Virus record (IMG/VR): IMGVR_UViG_3300048672_001051
Span: 1-64,000 of that record
From: a virus
Direction: 5' to 3' (one strand)
DNA: 64,000 nt
Of the stretch, positions 33,044-42,474 are shown in pieces. Positions within the stretch are counted from its first letter, which is position 1, and each line of letters starts with the position of its first letter. A program made the position numbers and the translations under genes. A model generated the notes under the pieces. It ran no database searches. It was not told the DNA's origin and saw only the letters and a list, made by a program, of their open reading frames with translations.

Positions 33044-36000
33044 ATGGTTAATAAATACGATGGTAGTCAAATTGACTACGAAGCCTATATGGATTACAAA
33101 GGGCGTCAAAAAGACCCTGATCCATATTCAGTAACTTCTAGCGATATTTATCTTAAAAAGAAAAATGAACAAGAATCAGAGATAATGTCATCTCTGATTA
33201 TGGGTGCAGGTTATGCAGCCTCTGCGGCTGCAGCAGCCCACTATGTTAATAATAATCAAACAGCTCTGGAGTTACTAAATAAACTCCCAGGCAATGATAA
33301 CTTGGACAAAAGACTAAGGTTTAACAGAGCTGCTAATAACACTTTTGAAGGCATCGAACCAAATTTTAATGGTTCACTACGCCCTGTATCTAATATACTA
33401 CAGTCAACTCTTCTTAATCTAGAAGAGTTATCCCCCCTCCATATTTTAAAAACACTCCAACTCTCAAGCGCTGCAAGCTTATTTACAGCTAATGTTAATT
33501 TAGCCGAAGACGTACATATCAGTGGTGATGTAGTAAATAACTACAACGACTACGTACAAAAATTGCTAAAAGCACAAGGTAACCGTGAGCTGACCAGTAA
33601 TGACGCTAGGAATGGTTTTATTTTAAGAGACGGTAAGTTGTATGGAGTTACATCTAATGGTTTAATAGACTTGAACGATATTGCTTTAAATAAAGCTAGA
33701 ATAGTTCATACAACATTAGATATAGGTGGCAACAGATCTCCAAACAGGATATTTGAGAAGTACTCAAATATTTACGGAGCAGCGTTCGATAGAGAAGCTG
33801 CAGACAAAGCTAACCTAATGTTTGTTGGCGCTAGAGACACTGCAAGTTTACTTACAGATTGGACTAGAGCTTACGGTAGGTATGCTATGGAGATTGGCTA
33901 TAAAACTTTAGATAACCCTGTAGCCGGATTTGAAGAAATATTAAATATGACAGGCTTGGGTGATAGTAAATTTGTTAATAATAAATACTACCAAGCAATT
34001 AAGAATAAATTAAATATTAGTTTAGGTACTGGCGGCGCTTACGATTTAAGTACAAGAGAGTCTCTTAAAATAACTGCTAAGAACATAGCAGTAAAATCTG
34101 CAGCTTTGTATGTTGGTTATAATATTTTGAATAGCGGTCTGAGTGCCATTACTGGCGAGGAGAATCCATATCATCAAGGATTAATTTCTGGTCTTGCGGC
34201 ATCTTACGCTAATATGAGTGTTGGTTTTGCTAAGCTATGGTCCGACAACTTTCAAGATTATAAAAATTCTCAAGAAGCTGCGGCAGAAGGTTCTACTTCG
34301 CTACTAGCACTTGCAGGACTGCCACTTGCTGGCGCTATGCTAGGTGCTAACACGGCGTTTGCTCAACGTATGTACCATACTAAGAAACATGGCATGCTGA
34401 GCGCTGCGACGCATTTTGGAACTGAGCGTACATTTAAAAGTGATAAAATTTTTAGCATGCTAGGGCTAGCTAAAGAAGAAAAGATCCTTAATAGGTATGC
34501 TAAGATAGGCGCACTAGCTGGCGGGCTGTTAGCCTTACCATTCTTACCTGGAGCTTTGGTTGGTAAGTCATCAGATGAGCTTAAAGCTGAGTACAGTGGT
34601 GAGAAAGAAGTAGCTGTAAAAGCTAATAGATATTGGCTAGCTGGCGGTACTGCGTATGAAGGTGAGAATGTTAAATACTTTAAAAAACATATTATCGCTG
34701 AAACTATAGCTAATGCTAGAAATAAAACATATTACGAGTCAATGTCTCAGAAAAGAGCTATGGACCCAATTTTTAGTCCACTAGCTTATTTAAAAAATCC
34801 TTATGCGCGTGAAGAGGCTACAAAAGAATCTATGCCGTATCCTGTATGGGGTATGAACGTTACTTATGGGTCTTTCTTTGGCGAAGCTTTTCAAGGGACT
34901 TTAGGTCAAATAATAAAGCCAACTGTAATTAATCCAGAATTTTTAAAAAATTATGTGATTAGTAAAAAAGATATATTTAGCCTTGAAAATAGTTTAATTA
35001 AAAAAACTTTAAGTACTTCAGAGTCTGATAATGATAACCAAGTTTCCGATGGGTCGATAGCTAATGCGGCAGCTGAACAAGATAAGTTGAAACGAGGCGC
35101 TCGTAGCATATTTTCAAAGTTAGATGAAGATTATGTAACACAAACCTCCGAAAAATCTCCGGATAAGTCTATGATAAAGACTGGTGATATGCTGCGAAAA
35201 GAATCTGCAGAGATAGACCAAACTAAAATAGCTTCATCTGCTGCTTATGTAGCCGCAGCTGACTTTACAGGTCTCAAAGGTTTTACAAGCTCTATGATTC
35301 TTGGAAGTGCGGGTATAGATCCAACTGACTATAAAAAACAATTAGCAATGTCCGGCGATGCTAATAGCGCACAAAGCCAAATACAAGATTTAAATCTTGG
35401 AGATATGGCAGGGCTTGGTGAATTCCAAAGACGTATCGTTCCAACTTCTGCGGCATCGAAGAAAGAATATATCAACCCAATGAAAAATAATATGCCGTCT
35501 TGGCTGCCAAGCGATGAGTCTAAGTACTATTTAGACTTTAGTATAGGTAACCCTTACGACAAAATAGAAAATGGCGCAGTAAGGCTGCCTGGGCGTGGGT
35601 TTGCAGCCCTAAACCCTACTGTTAAAAACTTAGATCCTGAAAAATATCCACTAGTTTATCAATATAAAATACTAGCAGATGTCGCAGCAGGCAGTCCAGA
35701 ACAGATTGCAATGCGGAATTACTTATTATCTAATAAAGACCAACTATCTGAAACAGAGCAAAAGATATTTTTTACAAGTCTTGAGCAAACTGAAGCTCGT
35801 AAAGAGAAACGTAAATTTCATGAATATACTTCAAAATTTGAAAGAGCAAATTTTAGCGCTTTTCAAGATGTTCAGAGTAGTCTTTGGAATACTATTACGC
35901 ATAATTCTGAAAGTGTATTAGAGCCTTTAACACCTTTTAGACCAGCCGCTAAGTTCCTACATAAAAGAACGGCTATTGAGGACTATGTAAAGACTCAATT

Positions 36001-36979
36001 GCAAGGATCAGACGTGGGTATATGGACCAACCCGTATAGCCACTTTATAGAGCCTGCTATAAACAGGACTTATGGGTTATTACCTGGAGTACAAAAGCCG
36101 GCAGAAGCTTCTGAAAAAGAAGCTGTAGACGAATATTTTGATAAATTATCTTTACTTAGAGCTATAAAAATAGGTAACATTAATAGTGCTAAAAAAACTG
36201 TAATAGCATCTAACTACGCAGGTATTAGAGATAAAGAGTCTATGGATAAGCTGAGAGCAGCTTTACCAGAAAATCAAAGACTTTACTTAGAATCTTTTGC
36301 TAAAGAAAAAGATGTAGATAAAAGAAAACAAATAATAGCTATGCTGCCAACAGATATACGGCAGGCTTATGCGTCTATTTGGGCCAATATAGATATTGCA
36401 GACGCAGCTAAAGCAGCTGGCAGAGATCCTTTAAAAGCTATAGAAGATAACTATTATAAAGATACAGAAACTCTTAAAAAAACTCTAGGCATAACTTTAG
36501 ACAAAAACACTAAAGATAGAATTAAAAAATCTACCGAAACAATTACCGACCGTGGTGAAAAAGCGTCAGCTGTTAAGGAAAAAGAAGCTGAGGCAATACG
36601 TCTAGAGGCAGCGAGGCGTGAAGCACAGGCTTATGTAGACAAACAGACAGGCACTCCAAGTCAAAATTGGAAGGGCTGGGATCCACGCTTAACAACAGCC
36701 GATATAAAATTAAGAACACTAAGTATTGGCCGAGAAGACATTCACAAGTACGGTTACTGGAAATCTGATCTAGAGCGTAATGAGCGGTTAGTAGGTTTAG
36801 ACTCAGAGAGAGAAGTTATTAGAGACTTTGATAGAATAAAACAAGAGTTAAAATCGCAACAACAGCGTAAAGCTAGAATAACAACCGAATTGAATAAAAA
36901 CGGCTTCAATACATCTAAAATAGATATAGTGCCAGCGGCACAAAATACAGTCAGAATACAGGACAGAAGAACTAACTAA
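33044..36979 (+). CDS. Tape-measure protein candidate
   Basis: 1311 residues, following the chaperone pair as a tape measure should. It has hydrophobic/Ala-rich segments (MGAGYAASAAAAAHYV near residue 53; LLALAGLPLAGAMLGAN; LAGGLLALPFLPGALVG) and a long charged helical C-terminus (EKEAEAIRLEAARREAQAY). A Trp/Tyr-rich middle (RYWLAGGTAYEGENVKYF, residues ~528-545) is unlike a simple coiled-coil tape, so it may also act as an ejected protein. No peptidase or lysozyme domain was seen. Which of this and the next gene is the true tape measure is not settled. Confidence 0.5.
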   Translation: MVNKYDGSQIDYEAYMDYKGRQKDPDPYSVTSSDIYLKKKNEQESEIMSSLIMGAGYAASAAAAAHYVNNNQTALELLNKLPGNDNLDKRLRFNRAANNTFEGIEPNFNGSLRPVSNILQSTLLNLEELSPLHILKTLQLSSAASLFTANVNLAEDVHISGDVVNNYNDYVQKLLKAQGNRELTSNDARNGFILRDGKLYGVTSNGLIDLNDIALNKARIVHTTLDIGGNRSPNRIFEKYSNIYGAAFDREAADKANLMFVGARDTASLLTDWTRAYGRYAMEIGYKTLDNPVAGFEEILNMTGLGDSKFVNNKYYQAIKNKLNISLGTGGAYDLSTRESLKITAKNIAVKSAALYVGYNILNSGLSAITGEENPYHQGLISGLAASYANMSVGFAKLWSDNFQDYKNSQEAAAEGSTSLLALAGLPLAGAMLGANTAFAQRMYHTKKHGMLSAATHFGTERTFKSDKIFSMLGLAKEEKILNRYAKIGALAGGLLALPFLPGALVGKSSDELKAEYSGEKEVAVKANRYWLAGGTAYEGENVKYFKKHIIAETIANARNKTYYESMSQKRAMDPIFSPLAYLKNPYAREEATKESMPYPVWGMNVTYGSFFGEAFQGTLGQIIKPTVINPEFLKNYVISKKDIFSLENSLIKKTLSTSESDNDNQVSDGSIANAAAEQDKLKRGARSIFSKLDEDYVTQTSEKSPDKSMIKTGDMLRKESAEIDQTKIASSAAYVAAADFTGLKGFTSSMILGSAGIDPTDYKKQLAMSGDANSAQSQIQDLNLGDMAGLGEFQRRIVPTSAASKKEYINPMKNNMPSWLPSDESKYYLDFSIGNPYDKIENGAVRLPGRGFAALNPTVKNLDPEKYPLVYQYKILADVAAGSPEQIAMRNYLLSNKDQLSETEQKIFFTSLEQTEARKEKRKFHEYTSKFERANFSAFQDVQSSLWNTITHNSESVLEPLTPFRPAAKFLHKRTAIEDYVKTQLQGSDVGIWTNPYSHFIEPAINRTYGLLPGVQKPAEASEKEAVDEYFDKLSLLRAIKIGNINSAKKTVIASNYAGIRDKESMDKLRAALPENQRLYLESFAKEKDVDKRKQIIAMLPTDIRQAYASIWANIDIADAAKAAGRDPLKAIEDNYYKDTETLKKTLGITLDKNTKDRIKKSTETITDRGEKASAVKEKEAEAIRLEAARREAQAYVDKQTGTPSQNWKGWDPRLTTADIKLRTLSIGREDIHKYGYWKSDLERNERLVGLDSEREVIRDFDRIKQELKSQQQRKARITTELNKNGFNTSKIDIVPAAQNTVRIQDRRTN
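33174..33199 (+). repeat. 10-bp perfect stem, 6-base loop
   Basis: AATCAGAGAT / ATCTCTGATT around AATGTC, 130 bases into the tape-measure candidate. A further 9-bp stem (AACTCTTCT/AGAAGAGTT) is at 33406-33429. Confidence 0.7.
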
Positions 36980-36981
36980 AT

Positions 36982-39900
36982 ATGAAACTAGACAGAGAAT
37001 TATTACTTACAGCTATTGGTGGCTTAACAGGCGCAGCAGCTGTAGACAGCGAAGGTGACTTCTTTGCAGCCCCTGTAGGGGCTGCAATAGGAGCTACAGC
37101 TGCAAATTATCTTGACATCAAGACGATTGACCCTGGTCGCTTAATACAAAATAATCGCACATTGCAGTTAAGCCAAGATAAGCGACTAACCAGAGCTGAG
37201 CAGTTAAGAGAGTCTTTGACTGAATTGTATGGTGCTGGCGGAAATACTCCAGTGCATCAGTATGCTAGTCAAGTTTTAAGTAATTCTTCTGCAACTGAGT
37301 ATGACTTATCAGTAGCACTGACTCAGTTAAAGTCTACAGGCGAGTTAAGCATGCTAACAAATCCGCAAGTTAAAAGTGAGCGCCTAAGTGTTACAAAAGT
37401 TGCGCCAAATGCTAGTGATTCTGTTAAATTAGCCGCATTTGAAAACAAACTGAAAAGCCTTGGGTACACTGGAAAAAATTTAACAGATAAGCTTGCTTTA
37501 TTTGAACCGTTAATTTCAAATTCTAAAGGTTTAATTATAAACGGAGACTCTATAACTCTAGGCGAGCAAGGCACTATACGACTTACTGACAGTTTAGGCG
37601 GGAATATAACCAACGGTTCTTATTACGCCACACAAAGACTTAATCCTTTTGCTAAAGCTGCCGCAGACGGAATGAATGTTAAAAGTATGGCGGAAGCTGT
37701 AGGTATAAATTTAATTGATGCTGCTAATTCTGATGTTTTAAGAGAGACGCTTGAGAGAGGTTTTAAACAAGGTTTAAGGCCGGATGACATGCAAGCTATG
37801 CTAGCACAGAGTGACTTAGGCTTAAGTTCTAAAGTACAAAACTTTGCAGAAACTGCTTACCAATATAGTGAAGATGGTACTAGCGCCCTAGTTAAAAATA
37901 GTGCTACAGCAAGATCAGAATTGTCTGAAATAGGTATAAATAAAAGAATTTTAAACGAGAGTGATTATGGCGTAGCTTTAAACATAGATACACGTACCAA
38001 TGGCCTAAACACTAAAAATCCTTTTAAGAGACTAAACACTAACTCTCCAGATGGTGTTAGGATATCTGACTACCTGAAGACAAGAAACTATTTAACTGCG
38101 CAGAATGGTGGCTTTATACAAGAGGGTGTTAAGACTGATAAGTACACTGTAATGTCAACAGCAAAGCCTAAGCCTCTGGCTAACGCTATGGGTATGATTG
38201 AGCGTAATGCGTACACCACGGGGACTAGAGGCGATCTGCCGGGTATAAATAAAGCAAGCTTGCCTGCCGGTGTTAATGCAACAGCTGACAGTGAAGTTTT
38301 GACTGCTATGTCAAAACTTGGACTGATGCCTGAGGAGTTTAGAGGTTCAGTCCCACTTAAACGTATTACCGTCGATGCTGAGCAATTTAATGCAGTAGCA
38401 GACCGTTTAGGACTACCTGCAGATGTTAGGCTAGGAGATGGCTCTGCATTGGGCAGTAGAACGCTATTAAATCAGTTTGAACATAAAGAAACTCAGCGTT
38501 TTATCATACCTAAAAATTCAAAAGGTGAGTACGCAGTAAGCTCTGCTGTTCAGACGTTCATTGACAGCAAACTGTCAGAGGGTGTAGGTTTTACAGGTTT
38601 AATGACCATACCTAACTTAGATGAAAGATCTAAAGATTTAGAAAGAATTAAGAAACTGGAGGTTGGTTATACTCCAGAAGATATTGCTGTCTTAAAAACA
38701 AATGTTGAGAATTCTCAACAAGCTCGTAAAAAAGTTAAAGATTTATTTGTAAACGGCTTACCAAAAACAATTAGCGCAGAAGAATCTGAGTTTATAAAAA
38801 ATGCGCCAATAGCTATAGCTTTTGACCAAGAAAAATTTAACGCTACAGTTAGAAGCAGATTTAGTGGCCAAGGGACGATCACTCCAGATATACTGGACAC
38901 CTTAGAGCAACACTTACGAAAAGGTGTTGCTCTGCCAGACTTAGGACTGCAAGGAAAGGGTGCTAGAAAATTAAGACAAGCTATTGCAGAATATAAACAA
39001 GACTCCGATTTAACAAATTTAAAAAATTATCATAAATCGAAGATAATGTCTAATGTGGATTATAATGATGCTTCTGCAGTTTTAAAAGGAGCTGAGAATG
39101 GAACTCTGCCGCAAGTTACAACTGAACAGTTAGCGAAAGCTAAGCAGCAGGTGCAAAACTATTATGCTAGAATGCTTCAACTTACATCGCGTAAATCTGA
39201 TGTGCAGCATAAAGAATATTCAACTGGCATGTATAACAAACTCACAGCTATTATGGGTGAAGATGTTGTCGACACATCTAAGGTTATGGAATTATTCCAA
39301 GAGCATAACAGAGTTGCTGCGGTTCAGCCACTAGCTAATCACGAGGTTTTAGGTTTAGACGCTAAAGGCTCGCCTATAAAAGTATCGACTGAGTTTAATA
39401 AATGGAGATTCACTGGAGCTAGAGAAGTAACTGACGACTTCGGAGTTACAAGCCTAGAACTTAACTTAGAAGGCTATAGCCGAGTAGGGTCCCAAGCTAG
39501 GGTAAAATCTTTTGGGGTTAGTTCTAAACAAGCCGTAGGCATGCTCAACCAAGATATGTTTGACGTAGCTTATGCAGTGGCTGATCAATTAGAGCGTGGT
39601 CTAATTCCAGCAGAGGGCACGCTAGTTGATCCGCAAGCTTTGACTACTGATGAGAAATTAATACGTCTACTTAGCGGATTCCCCGTACCTCCTGACAAGA
39701 CAGATGGAGAGTTGTTAGGCGAGTCAATTTTAGACAGGACAACAAAGTACAATCTGATGGTCGGTAAAAATACAAGTATTATTGTAGATGCTAGTGATAC
39801 TCAAGCTTCACTTGTTAAGACACTACAAAATGATTTGAAAGCTGGTACCCTGACAACTGGCATAAACAAAGGTTTAAATGAAGCTGCTATTAGTAGTGTT

Positions 39901-42474
39901 GCTAGCCAGACATTTGATAGTAGTTCAGCTGCCAGATTAGTCTCAGCACTATCTCAAAATAAAGATGGGGCTGGCGTACTGCACTCTGCCTATTACGATG
40001 CAGCAAGAGTCGCTTATAATAGTGGTAAGTACAATACAACTGCCGGAGCTTCTTCAAGAATGTTAGACTTTTATACAAACATTGGATTTAGTCCGGTTGG
40101 TCATGCGAACGGTGAAGCTAGCTTAGCAGCATTTGGTCAAGCATATCATGAACATGTGGGTAAATATTTTAACGGGTCTGCTGGATTTAACTCAGTTGAT
40201 ATGTTTAATAACCCTGCGATACAGTCTTTTTTTAATGCAACTAATGAAACTTACCATTGGAGTAGTCTTGACAGTCGAGCTACCTACACATACGGTGCAA
40301 GATCAGGCGATAGAGGTATGTCTTGGAATGCTCAGAAAAATTTAATAAACTCTGGCTATGCACCAGAGGTGTTAGACTTATTTGGCACGCATGACGCAAA
40401 TGCTGTCTACGATTTAAAAGCTTTTAGCAACACTATGAAAAAATCTGACTCAACTATAAATAGTTTTATTGCAGATTTACCTCAAGGTAAATTTACAGAG
40501 CTAATGCAAGACTTACGCGCAGCTAAACATGAAGACTATGCAGATATTTTTACTAAACATGGCGCAAACCGCGAGCTTGTGCAAGGAGACTTTATAAGTT
40601 ACGCGCTACCCGCAAACGAGTTTGGAATTGAAACTTTACCACTTTATAAGCAGTCTACTTATCGAGTTGGAACGTATGTAACTCCAGAAGGTCAAGAGAT
40701 GCGTAAAAACTTATCTACGTTACCTTTACAAATAATTCGCGCTAGTGAAGCAGCAGCTAGAGACCCTAGCGAGCTTATGCGTGAGAGACATCTTAAAGTT
40801 TATCAAGACTTGCTGACAGAGTATACTTCGGAAATATCGAACACTATTCAAAATTCTAGCGGCAATATTCTTAAAGAGTCTACTAAACGTTATGTTGAAA
40901 ATTCTTCATACTCTATTGTTGCGCCAGCAGAAGGTCATATAAAAGACCTTGCAATTGAATATAACTTAACTGGCAAAGGTCTGCCAACAGTAGGTGTAAG
41001 TGAGGAAGGTGCTGTAGAGCGTTTAAGACTTTTTGGAGTAGACACTGAGCACAAAGATTTTAACCTTGAAAATCATATGGACGCAGATGGCAGATTGTTG
41101 GACGCAGATGGTAACAAAGTGTTTTCGATACAATCTAGAGAACCAGCTTTCTCGACAAACTCTACAAGACTAGTAAATTACACTGTCATACCAGATGCAG
41201 AAACTGCAACTAAAAATACTGTATTCCACAGTGCAGCTGACACTCATTATTCTAAATTAATGTTTGGAGACTTTGACTTTGACCACGTATTTGAATATTT
41301 TCCAAAAAGAAACTTAAGTGCAGAAGAGTACGCTAACATATTAGCTATAGGTGAGAATCAAGCTAAACTTAGTAGAAGTTCAATCGAGTTGGCTCAACAC
41401 TTAGGTGTTAAAGGGTCAGCAAAAGATATGAAAAGCTTATCAGACTTTTTAGACGAAGCGTCTAAGTCAGGGGCCACTGGTACAGAACTAAATACTGTTG
41501 CAGCAGAATTGTATGCTCAGCACTTAGAGGGTTCTGCTGTGAAAGCTGGTCAACGTAAATCGTTGACACCAACTATAACAAATTTTGCAAACTCTATATT
41601 TAAGTCTGTTGAAAAAGCATCAAGTCCTGGCACTCAATTGTTTAACGACCAAGCCACTTTAATGCACTATTTAGTCGAAAATATGATTAAGTCGCAGCAC
41701 ACTAAAACTGGTGCCCAAAATAACTCTGTAAGTGAAGTGGAGAAATTAGTAAGTGCTCGTGAGAAGTTTTTAAAAAATCCTTCTGCGTATGGTGCGCAAT
41801 ATACAGATGCATTAGATCAGCTTTTACATTCTTTCAGTGGTGATATGAATGACAGTTTAAAAGCACGGGTGACTTCAGCAGTAGATGGCATTAAGCAAGC
41901 GGAGATGATACATGCACCGAGTTTAGCTGGCAGTGTGCAACTACCAACAGATTTTGGTAGAGCAGTTGCAGCAACTGCTGGAGAGTTTAGCGACATAGTT
42001 GAAAAACTAGATGATTTTGTACATCACGCTAAAATTTTACCAGTAGACGAAGGCGCTGTAAATATTGCTAGAACTGCCAGTTTCGGGTATGATGAGATCA
42101 TGTCGAACATTAAAACAAATGTTGCTAATAATAAAGTAGTCTTGGCGTTAGCTGCCGCTGGTCTTGTAGGTACAAGTATAATTACTCAAAAGTCACCAGA
42201 CTTTAAGACTAACACTAAAGCAACAGCTAACCCGTCTTCAATGATGATGGCACCTTCTAAACAAACATATAAAGATAGGAAGGAGCAAGACACATTAAAC
42301 GGTTTCAACTACCAAACACAATCTAACTACTTAACTAATAAAGACTTTGTAAAACAAGCTGTTTCTGTTCAAGGGCAGTACACTAAAGCAAAATCTGAAT
42401 TAGATAATTCAATTAAGAGAAGTGTATTTGGTAATAATATATCTAACGTAAGAATAGAAAGTTACTATGAGTGA
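36982..42474 (+). CDS. Candidate single-chain double-psi beta-barrel RNA polymerase (virion cargo)
   Basis: 1830 residues. Motifs matching the beta'-type catalytic barrel occur in order and with near-bacterial spacing: KRYVENSSYSIVAP (R1303; compare KRVDYSGRSVI), GLPTVG, SREPA (R1386; compare NRAPT), and FGDFDFDHV (D1430, D1432, D1434; compare NADFDGDQM). R1303-R1386 is 83 residues and R1386-D1430 is 44. An earlier segment, GSQARVKSFGVSSK (K842, K849), could be the lysine pair of the beta-type barrel. This beta-then-beta' order on one chain is known for YonO and crAss-like virion polymerases. Hydrophobic Gly/Ala stretches at the N-terminus and near residues 1710-1730 suit packaging and ejection. 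Placed between tape-measure candidate and hub; overlaps the hub by 8 bases. Assignment is by motif reading only. Confidence 0.6.
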   Translation: MKLDRELLLTAIGGLTGAAAVDSEGDFFAAPVGAAIGATAANYLDIKTIDPGRLIQNNRTLQLSQDKRLTRAEQLRESLTELYGAGGNTPVHQYASQVLSNSSATEYDLSVALTQLKSTGELSMLTNPQVKSERLSVTKVAPNASDSVKLAAFENKLKSLGYTGKNLTDKLALFEPLISNSKGLIINGDSITLGEQGTIRLTDSLGGNITNGSYYATQRLNPFAKAAADGMNVKSMAEAVGINLIDAANSDVLRETLERGFKQGLRPDDMQAMLAQSDLGLSSKVQNFAETAYQYSEDGTSALVKNSATARSELSEIGINKRILNESDYGVALNIDTRTNGLNTKNPFKRLNTNSPDGVRISDYLKTRNYLTAQNGGFIQEGVKTDKYTVMSTAKPKPLANAMGMIERNAYTTGTRGDLPGINKASLPAGVNATADSEVLTAMSKLGLMPEEFRGSVPLKRITVDAEQFNAVADRLGLPADVRLGDGSALGSRTLLNQFEHKETQRFIIPKNSKGEYAVSSAVQTFIDSKLSEGVGFTGLMTIPNLDERSKDLERIKKLEVGYTPEDIAVLKTNVENSQQARKKVKDLFVNGLPKTISAEESEFIKNAPIAIAFDQEKFNATVRSRFSGQGTITPDILDTLEQHLRKGVALPDLGLQGKGARKLRQAIAEYKQDSDLTNLKNYHKSKIMSNVDYNDASAVLKGAENGTLPQVTTEQLAKAKQQVQNYYARMLQLTSRKSDVQHKEYSTGMYNKLTAIMGEDVVDTSKVMELFQEHNRVAAVQPLANHEVLGLDAKGSPIKVSTEFNKWRFTGAREVTDDFGVTSLELNLEGYSRVGSQARVKSFGVSSKQAVGMLNQDMFDVAYAVADQLERGLIPAEGTLVDPQALTTDEKLIRLLSGFPVPPDKTDGELLGESILDRTTKYNLMVGKNTSIIVDASDTQASLVKTLQNDLKAGTLTTGINKGLNEAAISSVASQTFDSSSAARLVSALSQNKDGAGVLHSAYYDAARVAYNSGKYNTTAGASSRMLDFYTNIGFSPVGHANGEASLAAFGQAYHEHVGKYFNGSAGFNSVDMFNNPAIQSFFNATNETYHWSSLDSRATYTYGARSGDRGMSWNAQKNLINSGYAPEVLDLFGTHDANAVYDLKAFSNTMKKSDSTINSFIADLPQGKFTELMQDLRAAKHEDYADIFTKHGANRELVQGDFISYALPANEFGIETLPLYKQSTYRVGTYVTPEGQEMRKNLSTLPLQIIRASEAAARDPSELMRERHLKVYQDLLTEYTSEISNTIQNSSGNILKESTKRYVENSSYSIVAPAEGHIKDLAIEYNLTGKGLPTVGVSEEGAVERLRLFGVDTEHKDFNLENHMDADGRLLDADGNKVFSIQSREPAFSTNSTRLVNYTVIPDAETATKNTVFHSAADTHYSKLMFGDFDFDHVFEYFPKRNLSAEEYANILAIGENQAKLSRSSIELAQHLGVKGSAKDMKSLSDFLDEASKSGATGTELNTVAAELYAQHLEGSAVKAGQRKSLTPTITNFANSIFKSVEKASSPGTQLFNDQATLMHYLVENMIKSQHTKTGAQNNSVSEVEKLVSAREKFLKNPSAYGAQYTDALDQLLHSFSGDMNDSLKARVTSAVDGIKQAEMIHAPSLAGSVQLPTDFGRAVAATAGEFSDIVEKLDDFVHHAKILPVDEGAVNIARTASFGYDEIMSNIKTNVANNKVVLALAAAGLVGTSIITQKSPDFKTNTKATANPSSMMMAPSKQTYKDRKEQDTLNGFNYQTQSNYLTNKDFVKQAVSVQGQYTKAKSELDNSIKRSVFGNNISNVRIESYYE
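37064..37087 (+). repeat. 11-bp perfect stem, 2-base centre
   Basis: TTGCAGCCCCT / AGGGGCTGCAA around GT, 82 bases into the polymerase-like gene, in codons for a Gly/Ala-rich segment. G+C-rich and tight, it should form a stable RNA hairpin. Confidence 0.8.

Noticed and set aside
33044-36979. A second polymerase-like chain in the tape-measure candidate
   Set aside because: No DxDxD or paired-lysine segment could be found; the Trp/Tyr-rich middle was not assignable to a polymerase.
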